A stretch of 64,000 nt of DNA from Dipteronia dyeriana (taxonomy: Eukaryota > Streptophyta > Magnoliopsida > Sapindales > Sapindaceae): contig CM065297.1 of assembly GCA_032871835.1 (NCBI GenBank), forward strand, positions 31,567,598 to 31,631,597, read 5' to 3'. The position numbers and the translations under genes were made by a program. Shown one piece after another: positions 10,710-21,820 of this stretch. The notes below the pieces were generated by a model that saw nothing but the letters and a program-made list of their open reading frames with translations, had not been told where the DNA came from and did no database searches. Positions within the stretch are counted from its first letter, which is position 1, and the number at the start of each line of letters is the position of its first letter.

Positions 10710-12120
10710 TGTTGGGGTTTATATCCTAAACAAGTAATTTGTAAATGGATTTATGAAATAAATAAAAAGAAAAGTTCAATTCATTCTTGTTTTATTGTTT
10801 ATTTTTATAAATTGTGCATATATTTAACATCCAAGATTGCCTGATGTAATCTCGAACTGTGTATATGAGTGTCATATACAGATGGATATTGTAAGAGACA
10901 TGCAATCTAAAGAGTCCATAGATAACAAATAAAGTATGTACTTTATTTATGGTTAATCTATAGCTGCGGTTCATTCCGTAATGTACGATGATTCTATCCT
11001 GAATCATTCATATGAGATATGGGAATGGAGGCACCTTGTATGATGTGATCATATAAGGCTGGGCCATGATCTATATGAATCTCTCACCAAGATCCATTTA
11101 CCGATGAGATTCATATATATCAACTAATGATGGCTATATGTGGGTGATCTTAATCCTGAGTATCTTATCGAATCCTTCAGGTTAAATCGTAGTCTTTGAT
11201 ATACCATGGGTGAATGCATTTCCTGATCAATATACTCCGTATGTTGGGATTGCGGTTTGGCTTGTGGCTGGGAAGGTTTGTACACAATAGTGGAATCCAC
11301 TCCTTCTTGTGAGAAGTAGATGGTAGTTCCCTTAAGGGTTGATTCGGGGCTTGGACAATATGAGCGCTCTCCTAATTCCGTGAGGAGACAGGATTTATTG
11401 TTCATTATAGAATCAATGGTACTTAAAGGATGTATGTAATTAGAGGGGTATAACGGACATTATGGTACAACTCTAATTATGAACTACTGTGGAGGATCAC
11501 ACCATATGTAATAGCTATATCGATGGACACTGAGTTGTATCGGTCTGTGTAAATGCGTCTACAGTTGAGAGAGTGCAGCTTAGGGTTTTTAGTGGAATAA
11601 CGCCGAAGTTAATAATCAAGGAATATTAATTAAAGAGTTTAATTAATGATTTCGATGATTATTAGAGCTCAAAATACTGTGAGTCATTTAGGTCCCCTTG
11701 CTAGCCCGATCGATTTAGGTAACAAAAGTCACGGTTAATTAATTGGATTGTCCAATTAATTGTGTTACAAAAGTGACACGTATATATTCGGGAATTAGTT
11801 GAATAATGAGATTATTTAATTAATGAATGTTAATTGTTAAATTAATTAAATAATTAGATTATTTAATTATATAATTATGAATTAACTATTAATTAGAGGG
11901 TATTAGTTGATATATGGATTTAGATGAAGATAAAATTTTACTAAATCATTTATCTATGTATTTGAATTTAAATTTAAAATTCTTATTATTACTTTTAATA
12001 TATTAGATATATTTGAAAATGATAATTAAAATATATATATCAATTATAATACCAGAGATTGCATTGGTTGTAAATTGATATGTGCACATATATAAGTGTT
12101 TGTATATGATAAATACAAGG

Positions 12121-12157
<37 letters not shown>

Positions 12158-12795
12158 AAAGTTGACTTTTTAACAAAAGATACAAGAATAGCTGAATATA
12201 TATATAAAACAAAAACGCAAGGGTGACGTGAATTTATGTTTGAGAAAAAAAAAGGTTGATTTATTTTTTGTACCATGCGAGTGTAAGTGTTTTTGTTTTA
12301 AAATAAAAAAGTTGATTTTGTTACACACCTGATACACATGCGAAACAAAAGAGGCAGTTTTTTTTTCTGGTTGGCGTGAACAAGTGAAAATAATTGTATG
12401 TGTGCGTATGAAAAGATCAAAGCAAGTGTTGCATATTGATCTAGAAGAAAGAGTTTCTTCAAGTCTTTTCTCTTCATCCTCCATTCAAGTTTTTGAGACC
12501 GTGATGCGTCCACATACAGTTACCAGATTCTGGAGATAGCGAGGAAGATCGAGTGGTTCAGACAGGAGCACATAGTATTTCAGACAGGAGCACATCGTAA
12601 AGAGAAGGACTCTCCAAACGTTGGTATGTTCTTCTGATTATATCGATTTCAATTTCCCGTTATTACATATTGTATGTATTAGTTCTGAAAAATAATTACG
12701 ATCCCAAGTTCACTGGTCATAGATACAGATTATGATTTGTATTAAAAAATTTAAAACCTAGTTCCACTGCGTAACTGGTGAATGGGGTTCCAACA
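10710..12795 (+). repeat. 3' LTR of the copia element
   Basis: 2086 bp, from TGTTGGGGTTTATATCC to GGGGTTCCAACA, followed by the CTAGT target duplication at 12796-12800. It differs from the 5' LTR by scattered substitutions and short indels, mainly in AT-rich stretches, so the insertion is not recent. Confidence 0.95.
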
Positions 12796-12800
12796 CTAGT

Positions 12801-12883
12801 TTCTTCCGGTTCGGCAAAAATTGCCTTGGGCCTAACTCAACTTGACCTGATCCATAACTAACCGTAGTACGACCAACTATAGT
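12801..12883 (+). mobile_element. End of the Tat gypsy 5' LTR, right of the copia insertion
   Basis: The short piece between the copia target duplication and the gypsy primer-binding site. It continues 2461-2805 once the copia is removed. No matching 3' LTR copy was found downstream, so the exact last base is not known. Confidence 0.5.
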
Positions 12884-12902
12884 TTGGCGCCCACCGTGGG
12901 GC
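12884..12902 (+). other. Primer-binding site of Tat-lineage gypsy
   Basis: TTGGCGCCCACCGTGGGGC, the characteristic sequence after 5' LTRs of plant Tat-lineage Ty3/gypsy elements. It fixes the orientation as plus strand. Confidence 0.85.
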
Positions 12903-12956
12903 ACATTGTAACTTTTCAAGACAAGCTAGCCTAGCCAGTCTATCGTTTAATCAACA

Positions 12957-14510
12957 TGTCGGGGGGATGGAAATGGGCCAACCGTCGAAGAGCACATCGC
13001 CATTTTGACTGCCCAAATGGCAACAAACCTAGAAAAGCTGCGAGCGCTTGAAGCAGAAAATGCTGTGATCCAAGCGACCAATGTCGAGCTAAGAACACTG
13101 ATCGGGGGTGCAACACCAAACAACTTAACCTAGGTGCCAAACCCCGAACAAGTGGTCGATCGGACGCCATCGATAACACCAGGAGGAGTTATAGAGACGA
13201 ATGCGAGCCAAAACCACCAGCAGAACCAGCAGACGCCCCAGATGGCTCGCGTAAAAGTTGATCTCAACAACTTTCCAGTCCAGAATGAAATGCCACAGGA
13301 CCCGACCACGAATATGCAGACAAATAACGAACTATAGGCACCGATAACAATTCAGTCGACATCGGGGCTTGGTAAAACCTTGATCTTCCCTACTTTTATC
13401 TATTGACTTGGAACTGTCCCGTAGGTTTGCAGAAATGGAGGCTCTCATTCAAAGGATTCTATGAGTCCCAGCCCCAATAAAGAAAAGCACAACGAACAGC
13501 TTCGCAAACTCACCCTTTGTCGATAGGATCACGCTAGTCGAAATGCTCAAGAAATTTGGTTTCCCGAATATGAAGTAGTACAAAGGAACGACGGATCCTG
13601 AAGTCCATATCACCCAGTATAAGCAAAGGATGTTCACCGTGGCAATCCCACACGACCTACGAGAAGCATGCATGTGCAAGACCTTTAGGTTTAGCCTTAA
13701 CGGCCCAGCTTTGCAATGGTATACAAATTTGCCTAACAATTCGATTGCTCCCTTTGCACAGCTATCGGACACATTCGTGGAGTAATTTGCGAGCGGTCGT
13801 AAATTGGAAAATCAGTCGGACTACCTATACACAATAACACAAAGACACGGTGAATACTTGAGGACATACGTTGGTCGCTTCAACAGAGAGAAAGTGCAGA
13901 TCCCGTATTGCAACGAAGCGACCACCATTTACGCCTTTAGGAAAGGCATCAGGTTTGATTCCGATTTATATAAAGAACTTACAAAGTATCCATGCAGGAC
14001 AATGGAAGACGTATTGGCAAAGGCATGGGCTCAAATCAAATGGAAGTAAGATGAGGCCAACTTCATAGGAAAGATCAACAACCATCCCAACAGAAGAAGT
14101 GATATGGTGGACAGAAGGTTGAATGACATAAGAGTAGAACCATATCCGACCAATAGTAGGCGAAGTTCGCGTGAGCAAGAAAATTCGAATGACAATATGG
14201 TTGAGATCAAACAAAATCTAGTCAACCTCAATATCGAGCCAATCGACCTCGTAACAGTGATGCGAGAAATAGGTAGGACGGTAAAATGGCCACGAAAAAT
14301 GAGTGCCCCTCCGGAATACAGGGATGCAAGGTTACGATGTGAATTCCACGGGGATCATGGCCATCGAACGGAGGACTGTTTCGCCATCAAACTTGAAGTC
14401 GCAGAGCTGCTCAAGCAAGGACATCAGTAAGAATTCCTGACGAACAAGGGGAGGCAAACAATTACTCGACATGATGACAAACAGTAGAGCAAAATGAGTA
14501 GTCCTACGAG
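12957..14510 (+). pseudogene. Tat gypsy gag, broken
   Basis: It starts near ATGTCGGGG (12956-12964) and passes a Glu/Ala-rich segment (ATNLEKLRALEAENA) and a Gln/Pro-rich linker. The conserved gag core follows: VAIPHDLREACMCKTF, then LNGPALQWYTNLP and YLRTYVGRFNRE at about 13855-13890. The zinc-knuckle-like region RCEFHGDHGHRTEDC is at about 14335-14380. Frameshifts near 13370 and stops near 13781 and 14047 interrupt it. Gag forms the particle and binds RNA. Confidence 0.75.
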
Positions 14511-14689
14511 TCCACCTTAGAAAGATAGGATAATCAATTACATCACAGGAGGATCGAAAGTTAGTAGAGTGAGTTATTCTACAGAAAAGAGGCATACACG
14601 ACAGGTGTCGAATATGGACGTTTGACCCAATTGGGAGCACTCCCCTAGTGTCGATGAGACCGTCACTTTCAAATCTACGGATAAAACTG

Positions 14690-15145
14690 ATTTGTTCTCT
14701 CCTCATCATGATGCACTTGTTATTTCTTTACATATCGTGAATTGTCTAACAAAACACATTTTGGTTGATAATGGTAGTCCTTGAGAGCATTATGTTTCAT
14801 AATGCTCTCAAGGAAATGCAGGTCGATGAGTCTAAACTCAGCCGACGAACAACAGTATTGACAGGGTTCAGCAGGGAACAGAAAAGCACCCTAGGAGAAA
14901 TCGTACTGCCAGTATAAGCTGAAGGGGTAAATCTCTACATCAATTTCCTAGTGCTCGACTGCCAATCACCGTACAACGCCATCATGGGTAGGCCGTGGAT
15001 ACACGAGATGAAAGCAATACCATCGACCTACCATCAAATGATAAAATTTTCAACTAGATGGGGAGTGCGAGAAATAAAAGGAGAGCAAATGGTAGTAAGA
15101 GAATGCTATCAGAATGCCATGAATAAAAAGAAAGAAGAGTTATAA
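14690..15145 (+). pseudogene. Tat gypsy aspartic protease, broken by a palindrome
   Basis: HDALVISLHIVN and ILVDNGS (14758-14778) give the protease start with its VD-x-GS active site, then a TGA at 14783. Downstream, VNLYINFLVLDCQSPYNAIMGRPW is the protease end. Directly after the active site lies a perfect 17-bp inverted repeat (14778-14814) whose right arm fits the expected coding sequence and whose left arm does not. Confidence 0.75.
14778..14814. repeat. Perfect 17-bp inverted repeat with TTT loop
   Basis: The left arm TCCTTGAGAGCATTATG is exactly complementary to the right arm CATAATGCTCTCAAGGA, with TTT between. It lies in the protease of the Tat element and introduces its stop codon. 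Confidence 0.95.
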
Positions 15146-15233
15146 CAATTATAGGAACCGAAAATCGAGTCAACAACAAACGAACAAAAACTGTAGAAAC
15201 TCGATGAGGTGTCGATCGACCCCGTGCAGCCAG

Positions 15234-16040
15234 AGCGAAAAGTATTTATTGGATATAGATTGCCAACCGAAGTTCGTGAGCGTTTGATTCTTGAGGGGGT
15301 GATGTAGCAGCTTTGTCTGGTCGCATTCAGATATGGTCAGCATCGACCATGAGATAATAGTTCATCAGTTACAGGTAGACCCAAACCACCGGCCCATGAA
15401 ACAGAAGCTAAGGAAATTCCCCACAGAAAGGAACAAAGTAATCAATGAAGAGATCCAAAAACTGCTCGACATCAGATCAATCAAAGAAGTTAAGTATCCC
15501 GACTGGCTAGTAAACGTCGTGGTCGTAAGGAAGAAAAATGGAAAGTGGCGAGTTTACATCGACTTCACGGATCTTAACAAGGCCTGTCTTAAAGATTCGT
15601 TCCCGTTTCCCCATATCGATATGTTGGTCGACGCAATGACAGAACATGAGTTACTTATCTTCATGGACACATATTCAAGCTACAACCAGATCTTAATGCA
15701 TCCCGACAACCAGGAAAAAACATCCTTCGTCACAAAGCGAGATATCTTTTGCTATAAAGTAATGCCGTTTGGCCTGAAAAATACAAGGGCGACCTACCAA
15801 AGGCTCATATATAAAATGTTTGCTAAAATGCTTGGCATGACAATGGAGGTTTACATCGTTGACATGCTGGTCAAATCCTTAGTCGCGGAACAACATATGG
15901 AGCACTTAAGACAATCGTTCGACGTTCTCGACAAGTACGGTGTGAAATTGAATCCTTATAAATGCTCTTTTGGTGTTTCTTCAGGGAAGTTTTTAGGTTA
16001 CTTGGTCACTCAAAAAGAGGTCGAGGCCAATCCTGATTAG
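15234..16040 (+). pseudogene. Tat gypsy reverse transcriptase, broken
   Basis: An open stretch at 15333-16040 carries VDPNHRPMKQKLR, VVVRKKNGKWRVYIDFTDLN, SFPFPHIDMLVD, KTSFVTKRD and MPFGLKNTRATYQRL. The YxDD box is damaged: the sequence reads VYIVDMLVKS (about 15850-15880), so the first catalytic Asp is Val. The first catalytic Asp region (FMDTYSSYNQI) is kept. A TAG at 16038 ends the open part. It converts element RNA to DNA. Confidence 0.9.
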
Positions 16041-16640
16041 ATCCGATCGATCCAAAGGATTGAGTCACCCAGAAGCTTCAAAGAAGTGCAAAAGCTCACA
16101 AGATGGATAACAGCCCTAAACCGGTTCATCTCTAAGTTGTCTGAACATTGTCACCACTTTTTCAACACTGTAAGAAAGAACAAGGTCTTCGAATGGGATG
16201 ATGATTGTGAGAAAGGATTGCAAGACTTGAAGGCATACTTAATGGCACCCCCATTATTGTCGAAACCAAAGGACGACGAAGTGTTGCTGTTATACCTGGC
16301 AGTATCTGACAAAGTCGTAAGTGCCATGCTAGTCAGAGAGGAAGGTGGCAAGCAACATCCAGTATACTACGTAAATAAATCACTGCTCGATGCGGAAACT
16401 AGGTACAGTTGACTGGAAAAGCTCGCGCTAGCTCTTGTCATTGCAGCATGCAAACTAAGGCCTTACTTCCAATGCCATTCCATTAAGGTAATAACTACTT
16501 TTCCACTTAAAAATATTCTGCATAAGCCTGAACTTTCAGATCGATTGACAAAGTGGGCGATCGAGCTAAGCAAGTTCGACATTAGCTTACATCCTCGAAA
16601 GGCCAAAGAATCGTAGGCATTAGCTGATTTTATCTCAGAT
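16041..16640 (+). pseudogene. Tat gypsy first RNase H, broken
   Basis: Reads FEWDDDCEKGLQDLKAYL, LLYLAVSDKVVSAMLVRE, HPVYYVNKSLLDAETRYS, then a TGA at 16410 and ALVIAACKLRPYF, as in the connection and RNase H of gypsy elements. The first catalytic Asp of the family is Ala or shifted here (LYLAVSD). The ending includes LTKWAIELSKFDI and a TAG at 16615. Confidence 0.75.
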
Positions 16641-16658
16641 TTTACCCCTTGCGAGAGT

Positions 16659-17085
16659 GTGCAGGCTGAACAAGAATTAATAGCTCTAACGGAGGGTCCC
16701 ACGACCGGCCAATGGATCTTGTCGATCGACGGCTCTAGCAACATTAGAGGGTGCGGACTTGGATTGGTACTCACATCCCCACAAGGTGATACGCTAGAGC
16801 AGTCGATACATTGTGAATTTCGGGTGACGAACAATGAAGCTGAATATGAATCACTGATTGCCGGACTCGACCTCGTGAACAACCTAGAGGTCAAGATTAT
16901 TCTAGTACTTTATGACTCGCAACTAGTCGTCCGACAGATGAACGGGTTGTACGAGACAAGAAACCAAAGAATGACAGCGTACCTGTCAAAGGCTAAACAA
17001 CTACGATCCACCTTCGACAAATTTACTATTCAGTAGGTACCAAGATCGAAGAATTCACGGGCGGATGTTTTGGCTAACCTCGGAT
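16659..17085 (+). pseudogene. Tat gypsy second (archaeal-type) RNase H, nearly open
   Basis: WILSIDGSSNIRGCGLGLVL (first Asp), TNNEAEYESLIAGL (catalytic Glu) and LVLYDSQLVV (second Asp) are the archaeal-type RNase H motifs, with a TAG at 17034 before VPRSKNSRADVLANLGS. An additional RNase H between the first RNase H and integrase is diagnostic of the Tat lineage. Confidence 0.85.
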
Positions 17086-17189
17086 CAACATCAACCAATA
17101 GTTTGAGGTCGATCCCCGTCATACATCTTACAACACCGACAATTCAGGGAGGCAAACTAGTAACACCAGTCGACCAAGCAACTAGTTAG

Positions 17190-18300
17190 ATGTATCCCCT
17201 GCTTAACTGCCTGCAGGCCGACATTTTGCCCGAAGACAAATCAGAGGCAAGAAAGGTCAAAGCAAAAACTGCAAAATTTTGCATCCTGTACGGAAAGCTA
17301 TACAAGAAATCTTTCACAGGTCCTTACTTGAGGTGTGTTGCCCCACAAGAAGCGCACACCGTTCTCAAAAGCCTACACGATGAAGAATGCGGAAACCACT
17401 CGGGCGCTTGAAGCTTGTCCAACCGAGCTATCACAGCCGGGTATTACTGGCCGACAATGAGGAATGACTCTATGAAACATGTGAAAACTTACGACAAATG
17501 CCAAAGGTTTGCACCAGTATTGCACCTCCCCCCGGGTACTTTAAATCCAATTTCAGCCTCTTGGCCTTTTGTGAAATGGGGAATGCACATTATAGGCAAA
17601 TTACCAGCGACGTCCAGAAGAGTCACCTACATGCTTGTATTGACGGATTACTTCTCCAAATGGGTCGAAGTTGGTGCTTTCCAACAAGTACATGATACTG
17701 GAGTACTTAGCTTCATTTGGAAAAACATTATTTATAGGTTCGGAGTACCTTGGGAGATTGTAACAGATAATGGATCTCAATTCGTCTCCTTCGAATTCCA
17801 AAAATTCTACAACAAATATAGGATCAAATTGAGTTTCTCGACACCCTGTTACCCTCAAGCCAATGGACAGGCGAAATCAACGAACAAAACCATTGTCAAC
17901 AGGACGACCCCACATCAATCGACAGGAGAAAACCCTTTCTCACTTGTCCATGGCTCTGAGACCGTGATTCCAATTAAGACGGGACTTGCAACAGTTCAAA
18001 GCGGGGACCCGAACGAGGAACGAAATAATTTGGAACTCGCCATTGAGTTGGATCATCTTGATGAACGTCTAGATTGAGCCGCCATTTGAACTCAATCGTA
18101 CCAGCAACAAGTCGCACGACATTACAATAAAAATGTAAGGATCCGAATGTTTAAGATCAATGACTGGGTACTTAGACGAGTATTTCAAAACACCAGGGAA
18201 TAAGAAGCTGGAAAATTGGGGACTACATGGGAATGTCCTGATCAGATAACTGACGTCAAGGGTCGAGAGGCATATAAGCTTCGAGCAATCGACGGTTAGG
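17190..18300 (+). pseudogene. Tat gypsy integrase, catalytically dead
   Basis: The zinc-binding part spans about 17300-17500 (HDEECGNHSGA, TYDKCQRF). In the core, WGMHIIGKLPATS has His at the first catalytic Asp position; VTDNGSQFVS keeps the second Asp; NGQAKSTNKT has Lys at the catalytic Glu position. Two of three metal ligands are therefore lost. A TGA at 17409 breaks the zinc domain from the core. The C-terminal part runs to about 18300 with stops. Confidence 0.85.
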
Positions 18301-18659
18301 AAATACATAACAGCTGGAACCCTCTACATCTAAAACAGTACCATTTCTAATCTAAGCCTATCTATTTAACATATATGTACTGAATATATTAATTTTTTCC
18401 TTTCGTCAGAAAATTGAGACTAACAAGTCGACCCTAAGGAGCTATGATGAAAACTTAGTGCAACTAAGTGCAAAACTGAGCTCACCAACAAACAATTAAT
18501 CTCCACTACTTGTTAAGCTGTCGACCTCGACAAGCAATCTTTTGATTTTACAGGAGTCAAACGACATCACCATATCAACGGAATGATCAACTTCCAATAT
18601 CCTTACTCGACATCTTACATAGGAAGGGGAATAACATTGGGGACAATGATGGCGGTAAG
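18301..18659 (+). other. Tat gypsy 3' untranslated region, first part
   Basis: No open frame of note and no recognised motif. It separates integrase from the degenerate tandem array. Confidence 0.5.
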
Positions 18660-19120
18660 CGACGACGTTGATTCAACTCGCATATATGCGAATCCTACGT
18701 ATCCACAGTCGTGTCGACCTAAATTGAAGAAACGTGTGTAAGCGAATTCCAAATCCAATACGCATGTACGCGAGAACAATTATGGTAGTGTCGACCCATA
18801 GCAAAAATGCTTGTATGCAAGTTCTAAAAAGAATTGCATAAACACAAATTCCATGTAATTTCAACACTCGCATGAGCGAATTCCATTTAATTGTGGTCTT
18901 GTAGACCCATAATGAAAATGCTTGTACGCAAGATATTTTGAAACAAATAATCGCATAGACTAAAAATATGCAACTCATATATCTGCGAATGTAACAAATG
19001 TCTCGCCGACCTATGAGAATACATATCTAAACAATATTGTCGACCGAACAAATATCTGCACACAAGTTTACAGGTTTGTTCAAATATAGTAAACATGCGA
19101 GCAATATTATGTCAAACAAT
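18660..19120. repeat. Degenerate tandem array in the Tat 3' region
   Basis: Units of roughly 85-110 bases recur about four times, each with ACTCGCAT/GCGAATTCC, TGTCGACC and AAATGCTTGTACGCAAG-type motifs (for example 18733, 18814, 18882, 18917). Such arrays are known from the 3' regions of Tat/Ogre-type elements. Confidence 0.75.
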
Positions 19121-19265
19121 AGCTACTTATCAAGGACAAAAGGTCGTCTGATCAAATCATCCCAAATATCAAATATTATGTAAAACAAAAAGTCATCCGA
19201 CCAATCGTTCCATTGATTAAATAAATATTTACATCATGAACTAACAAAAAAAAGGGGGAATTCAA

Positions 19266-21331
19266 CTACATAGTCGCGTGGTCACTGTCAGATGGGTCCT
19301 TGTCAGCCAAGTCTTCGTCAGCAGTCTCCTTCGCAGCAAGAGACCCTTCATTCTTCATACGCTCAATTTCTTCATAACTATCGATTTCTGATTGCGTTTC
19401 ACTAGGGTCTCATCGGGTATGCTCACCAGATAGATACTGTTTAAAAAGTTCAGCTCTGGCTTTACATATAACTTTAATCGCAATTGATAGAACCTGCTCC
19501 TTCAAATCGGCAATATCCCGCTCCTAGTTTACGATAACCCCCACGGATTTTGTCCACTCGTCACGATGGTGACCAACCTCCTCCTTCAAACTCTTCACTT
19601 CATCTTCCAAAACCAAGTTTTTCTCAATCAACTCCTTCATCGACTTCTCAAGATTAGCTTTCTTCGTTTTATTGCTGTTGTTAAGCTTACGGAGCTTTGA
19701 GCATCTGTCATTCACGATCTCATATCGATCACGTAGATGAAGCTGGGCTTGCAACGACTGCAAGATAAATGCAATTCGGTAAGTATTTATTCAAGTCAAA
19801 GAAAAAAGGAAAGATTAAACTCTTCTGTCTTCTTGCCTTTCAAGAACTCCACATCGATAGATGATCGAAGGTCGTTGGACTTTTGGAGGAAATTTTTCGG
19901 GTCCTCAAAAGATGATAGTTGATTTAGGATGTGAACGGTTGACAAAGTAGCAACTGTCGACTTCTCATTGGGACTCAACTCGACACCGTCTCCACCACCA
20001 ATGAAATCCTTCTTCCTCTTCTTCAACAGACTTGCCTTTGAAGAAGAGAGGTAGATATTCCCTTCAACCTCAGGCAGAACCTCATTCGACTTCCCTTTGG
20101 CTTTCTTCACCTCTTCCGCTCTCTTCTTACTAATGCACTCCCTATATTGCCTCAAGGCGTCGGCTGCATCAGGAATGTTAATTTTTGCACTTGCCATCGT
20201 CAGCATTGTAAAACGATGTTCAATGTCAGTAAATGGTGGTAAAAATCTCACATCATATTCAAAAATCTCAAGGCTTCTTCTAGCCCAGACATATGAAACA
20301 AAGTCTTTCACATGAGGATACAGTTCCAGTGACCTATTATGCGTTAACCATCGCCACACACTACTAGGCCTAAGTCTACCTTCCGTAAGGAACACTCGCT
20401 AACTTCTATCTTCCACTGGGACATCTAGGACATTCCTAGTTCTTTCAGGTGCATCAAGGTATGGAAGTTTATTTTCTTTACTCGTGATTTCTACATGAGC
20501 AAGTAGACTCGTTAAGAAAAAATAAACAAAAATAATTTAGGATCGACGCATTCAATTGACACTCACCGTATTGAATCCAAATACGACGATATGTGTAATG
20601 TGAAACCCCCCATAGGGACCGTCAATTGGAGGACCTCGTGCAAAGAAAAAGGGGTCCTTCCAATGACGGTCATTTGTTGTGGTATCTAGTATAAGTTGGT
20701 GGTCTTTCGACCTTGGAACCAACATATAACTACCTTTGTCGGAAATATGTTCCTTCAAGTAGTAGTTATGCAAAAGTGACCCCAATCCAAATTTTATCCC
20801 ATCTCTCTCCCGTAAATTGTTAAACCTAAGAGTATTCTCTAGCTATTTGGCATCAACTGGCCGTGAGCAATGTCATAGTAGACCAGCATGCCCCGAGCCA
20901 AGGACGTGACTGGAAATCTAAAACCTAAGCGAAGGACATATTCATAGAAACACTTCCACCTAGGTATATTCCAGTCGGGCCTGCTCATGCCTGTTAAGGA
21001 CACGAAGTTTGACAGAGTCTGGAATCCTATGAATTGTCCGGATATTGGTTAGATCGACATCCGTGACTACACTCACTGGACTATCGGATAAGATTCCCAA
21101 CGGACGACCTGACGTAGACGGCTCGACAGTTGAATTTCTCATAAATTCTACCGATAGGGCAATAGCGCGAGTGATGCCCTGTTCCAACATGCCAGCTCTA
21201 TTGACATTGACATCATGAGGGTCGACTACACAAATATGTCGCTCAACATTTACAGCATCAGAACTGATATCCTCTTCATCACTTAGGGTCTAAACGAAAT
21301 GAGGCTCTGAGATTGTATGGTCGCTCGACAT
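19266..21331 (-). pseudogene. Antisense extra gene of the Tat element, spliced, with stops
   Basis: Reading minus strand from ATG at 21331 (MSSDHTISEPHF) to a TAG at 19268, the frame holds about 600 codons with few breaks. The N-terminal part has IRTIHRIPDSVKLRV and then WKCFYEYVLRLGFRFPV, resembling the 'putative gypsy type transposon' domain (Pfam Transposase_28 type). The middle part has PSSVWRWLTHNRSLEL and many Lys/Glu. The end is a coiled coil of about 70 residues and an acidic tail. Introns are suggested at 20566-20491 (GTGAGT donor, CATGTAG acceptor) and ending at 19758 (TTGCAG acceptor). Visible in-frame stops include TAG codons near 21290 and 19524, several of them CAG-to-TAG-like. 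Function is unknown. Confidence 0.65.
20491..20566 (-). other. Predicted 76-bp intron in the antisense gene
   Basis: The minus-strand donor ACG|GTGAGT is at 20566 and the acceptor GCTCATGTAG| is at 20491. The flanking frames read as protein on both sides (HIVVFGFNTV before; EITSKENKLPYLDAPERTRN after). It is short and T-rich, as usual for plant introns. Confidence 0.55.
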
Positions 21332-21350
21332 AATACCTCAAAAGAGAGTT

Positions 21351-21820
21351 GACATGCGAAAAACACTGAAGTCAGATAAATTGAAACACTACAATCACAA
21401 CCTAAGGGCTTTCTAGACTCGAACCTAGGGTTCTCTCAAAAGAATCGACCAACTACAGAAATAAAGTAGTTATCCTGTACTCTAAGAGCATATGTTAACA
21501 CTACCCTATTATATAGAATGATAGCATCTCTTACCACGGTAAGTATCAAGACCTTTGAATGATCAAATTTTTACCAATGAACCAGTTTTGTTACTATCAA
21601 GCTGGCTTATTTTAACTACCCAAAAATCAATAAGAACACTCCTCTAAGCAGACCAGAAAGAAATCAATATATGAAAAGAGAATCTAATGTTCATATTTAT
21701 TGGTTTTAACAGTGTCAGTTTATGCAGATTTTGTATTATGTGTGGCTTTCTCTTACATAATGATATGGCGATAGTCACAATATAATTCATTTAAACACAA
21801 AATCTATACAAACCCACTGC
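21351..21820. other. AT-rich sequence left of the hAT element, no gene
   Basis: It may contain the lost end of the Tat element. I saw no LTR-like repeat of 2461-2805 here. The last eight bases, CCCACTGC (21813-21820), are the left target duplication of the hAT element. Confidence 0.5.

Larger units (their letters stand above)
2806..12795 (+). mobile_element. Complete but defective Ty1/copia retrotransposon (9990 bp)
   Basis: Two long LTRs (2806-4956 and 10710-12795) begin TGTTGG and end CCAACA. They are flanked by CTAGT duplications. An initiator-Met-type primer-binding site follows the 5' LTR, and a purine-rich tract precedes the 3' LTR. Between them the order is gag, protease remnant, integrase, reverse transcriptase, RNase H, which is the copia order. 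LTRs over 2 kb and a long leader of about 1.95 kb suggest a Tork/Angela- or SIRE-like long-LTR clade, but I cannot assign the clade surely. Stops, frameshifts, a gag deletion and an internal duplication make it non-functional. It sits inside the 5' LTR of an older gypsy element. Confidence 0.95.
12903..21350 (+). mobile_element. Tat-lineage Ty3/gypsy element, internal region, defective
   Basis: After the primer-binding site come gag, protease, RT, a first RNase H, a second (archaeal-type) RNase H, and integrase, then a long 3' region with a repeat array and an antisense gene. Two RNases H and the long 3' region with an extra gene fit the Tat/Retand group. No 3' LTR was found before 21360 or later, so the right end is lost or too diverged for me to see. 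Confidence 0.85.

Noticed and set aside
18660..19120. CRISPR-like array
   Set aside because: Units are degenerate, there are no constant repeats with unique spacers of fixed length, and the setting is a plant retrotransposon.
21351..21820. 3' LTR of the first Tat element
   Set aside because: I searched by eye for words of 2461-2805 and 12801-12883 and found none here or right of the hAT element. The end is missing or unrecognisable.
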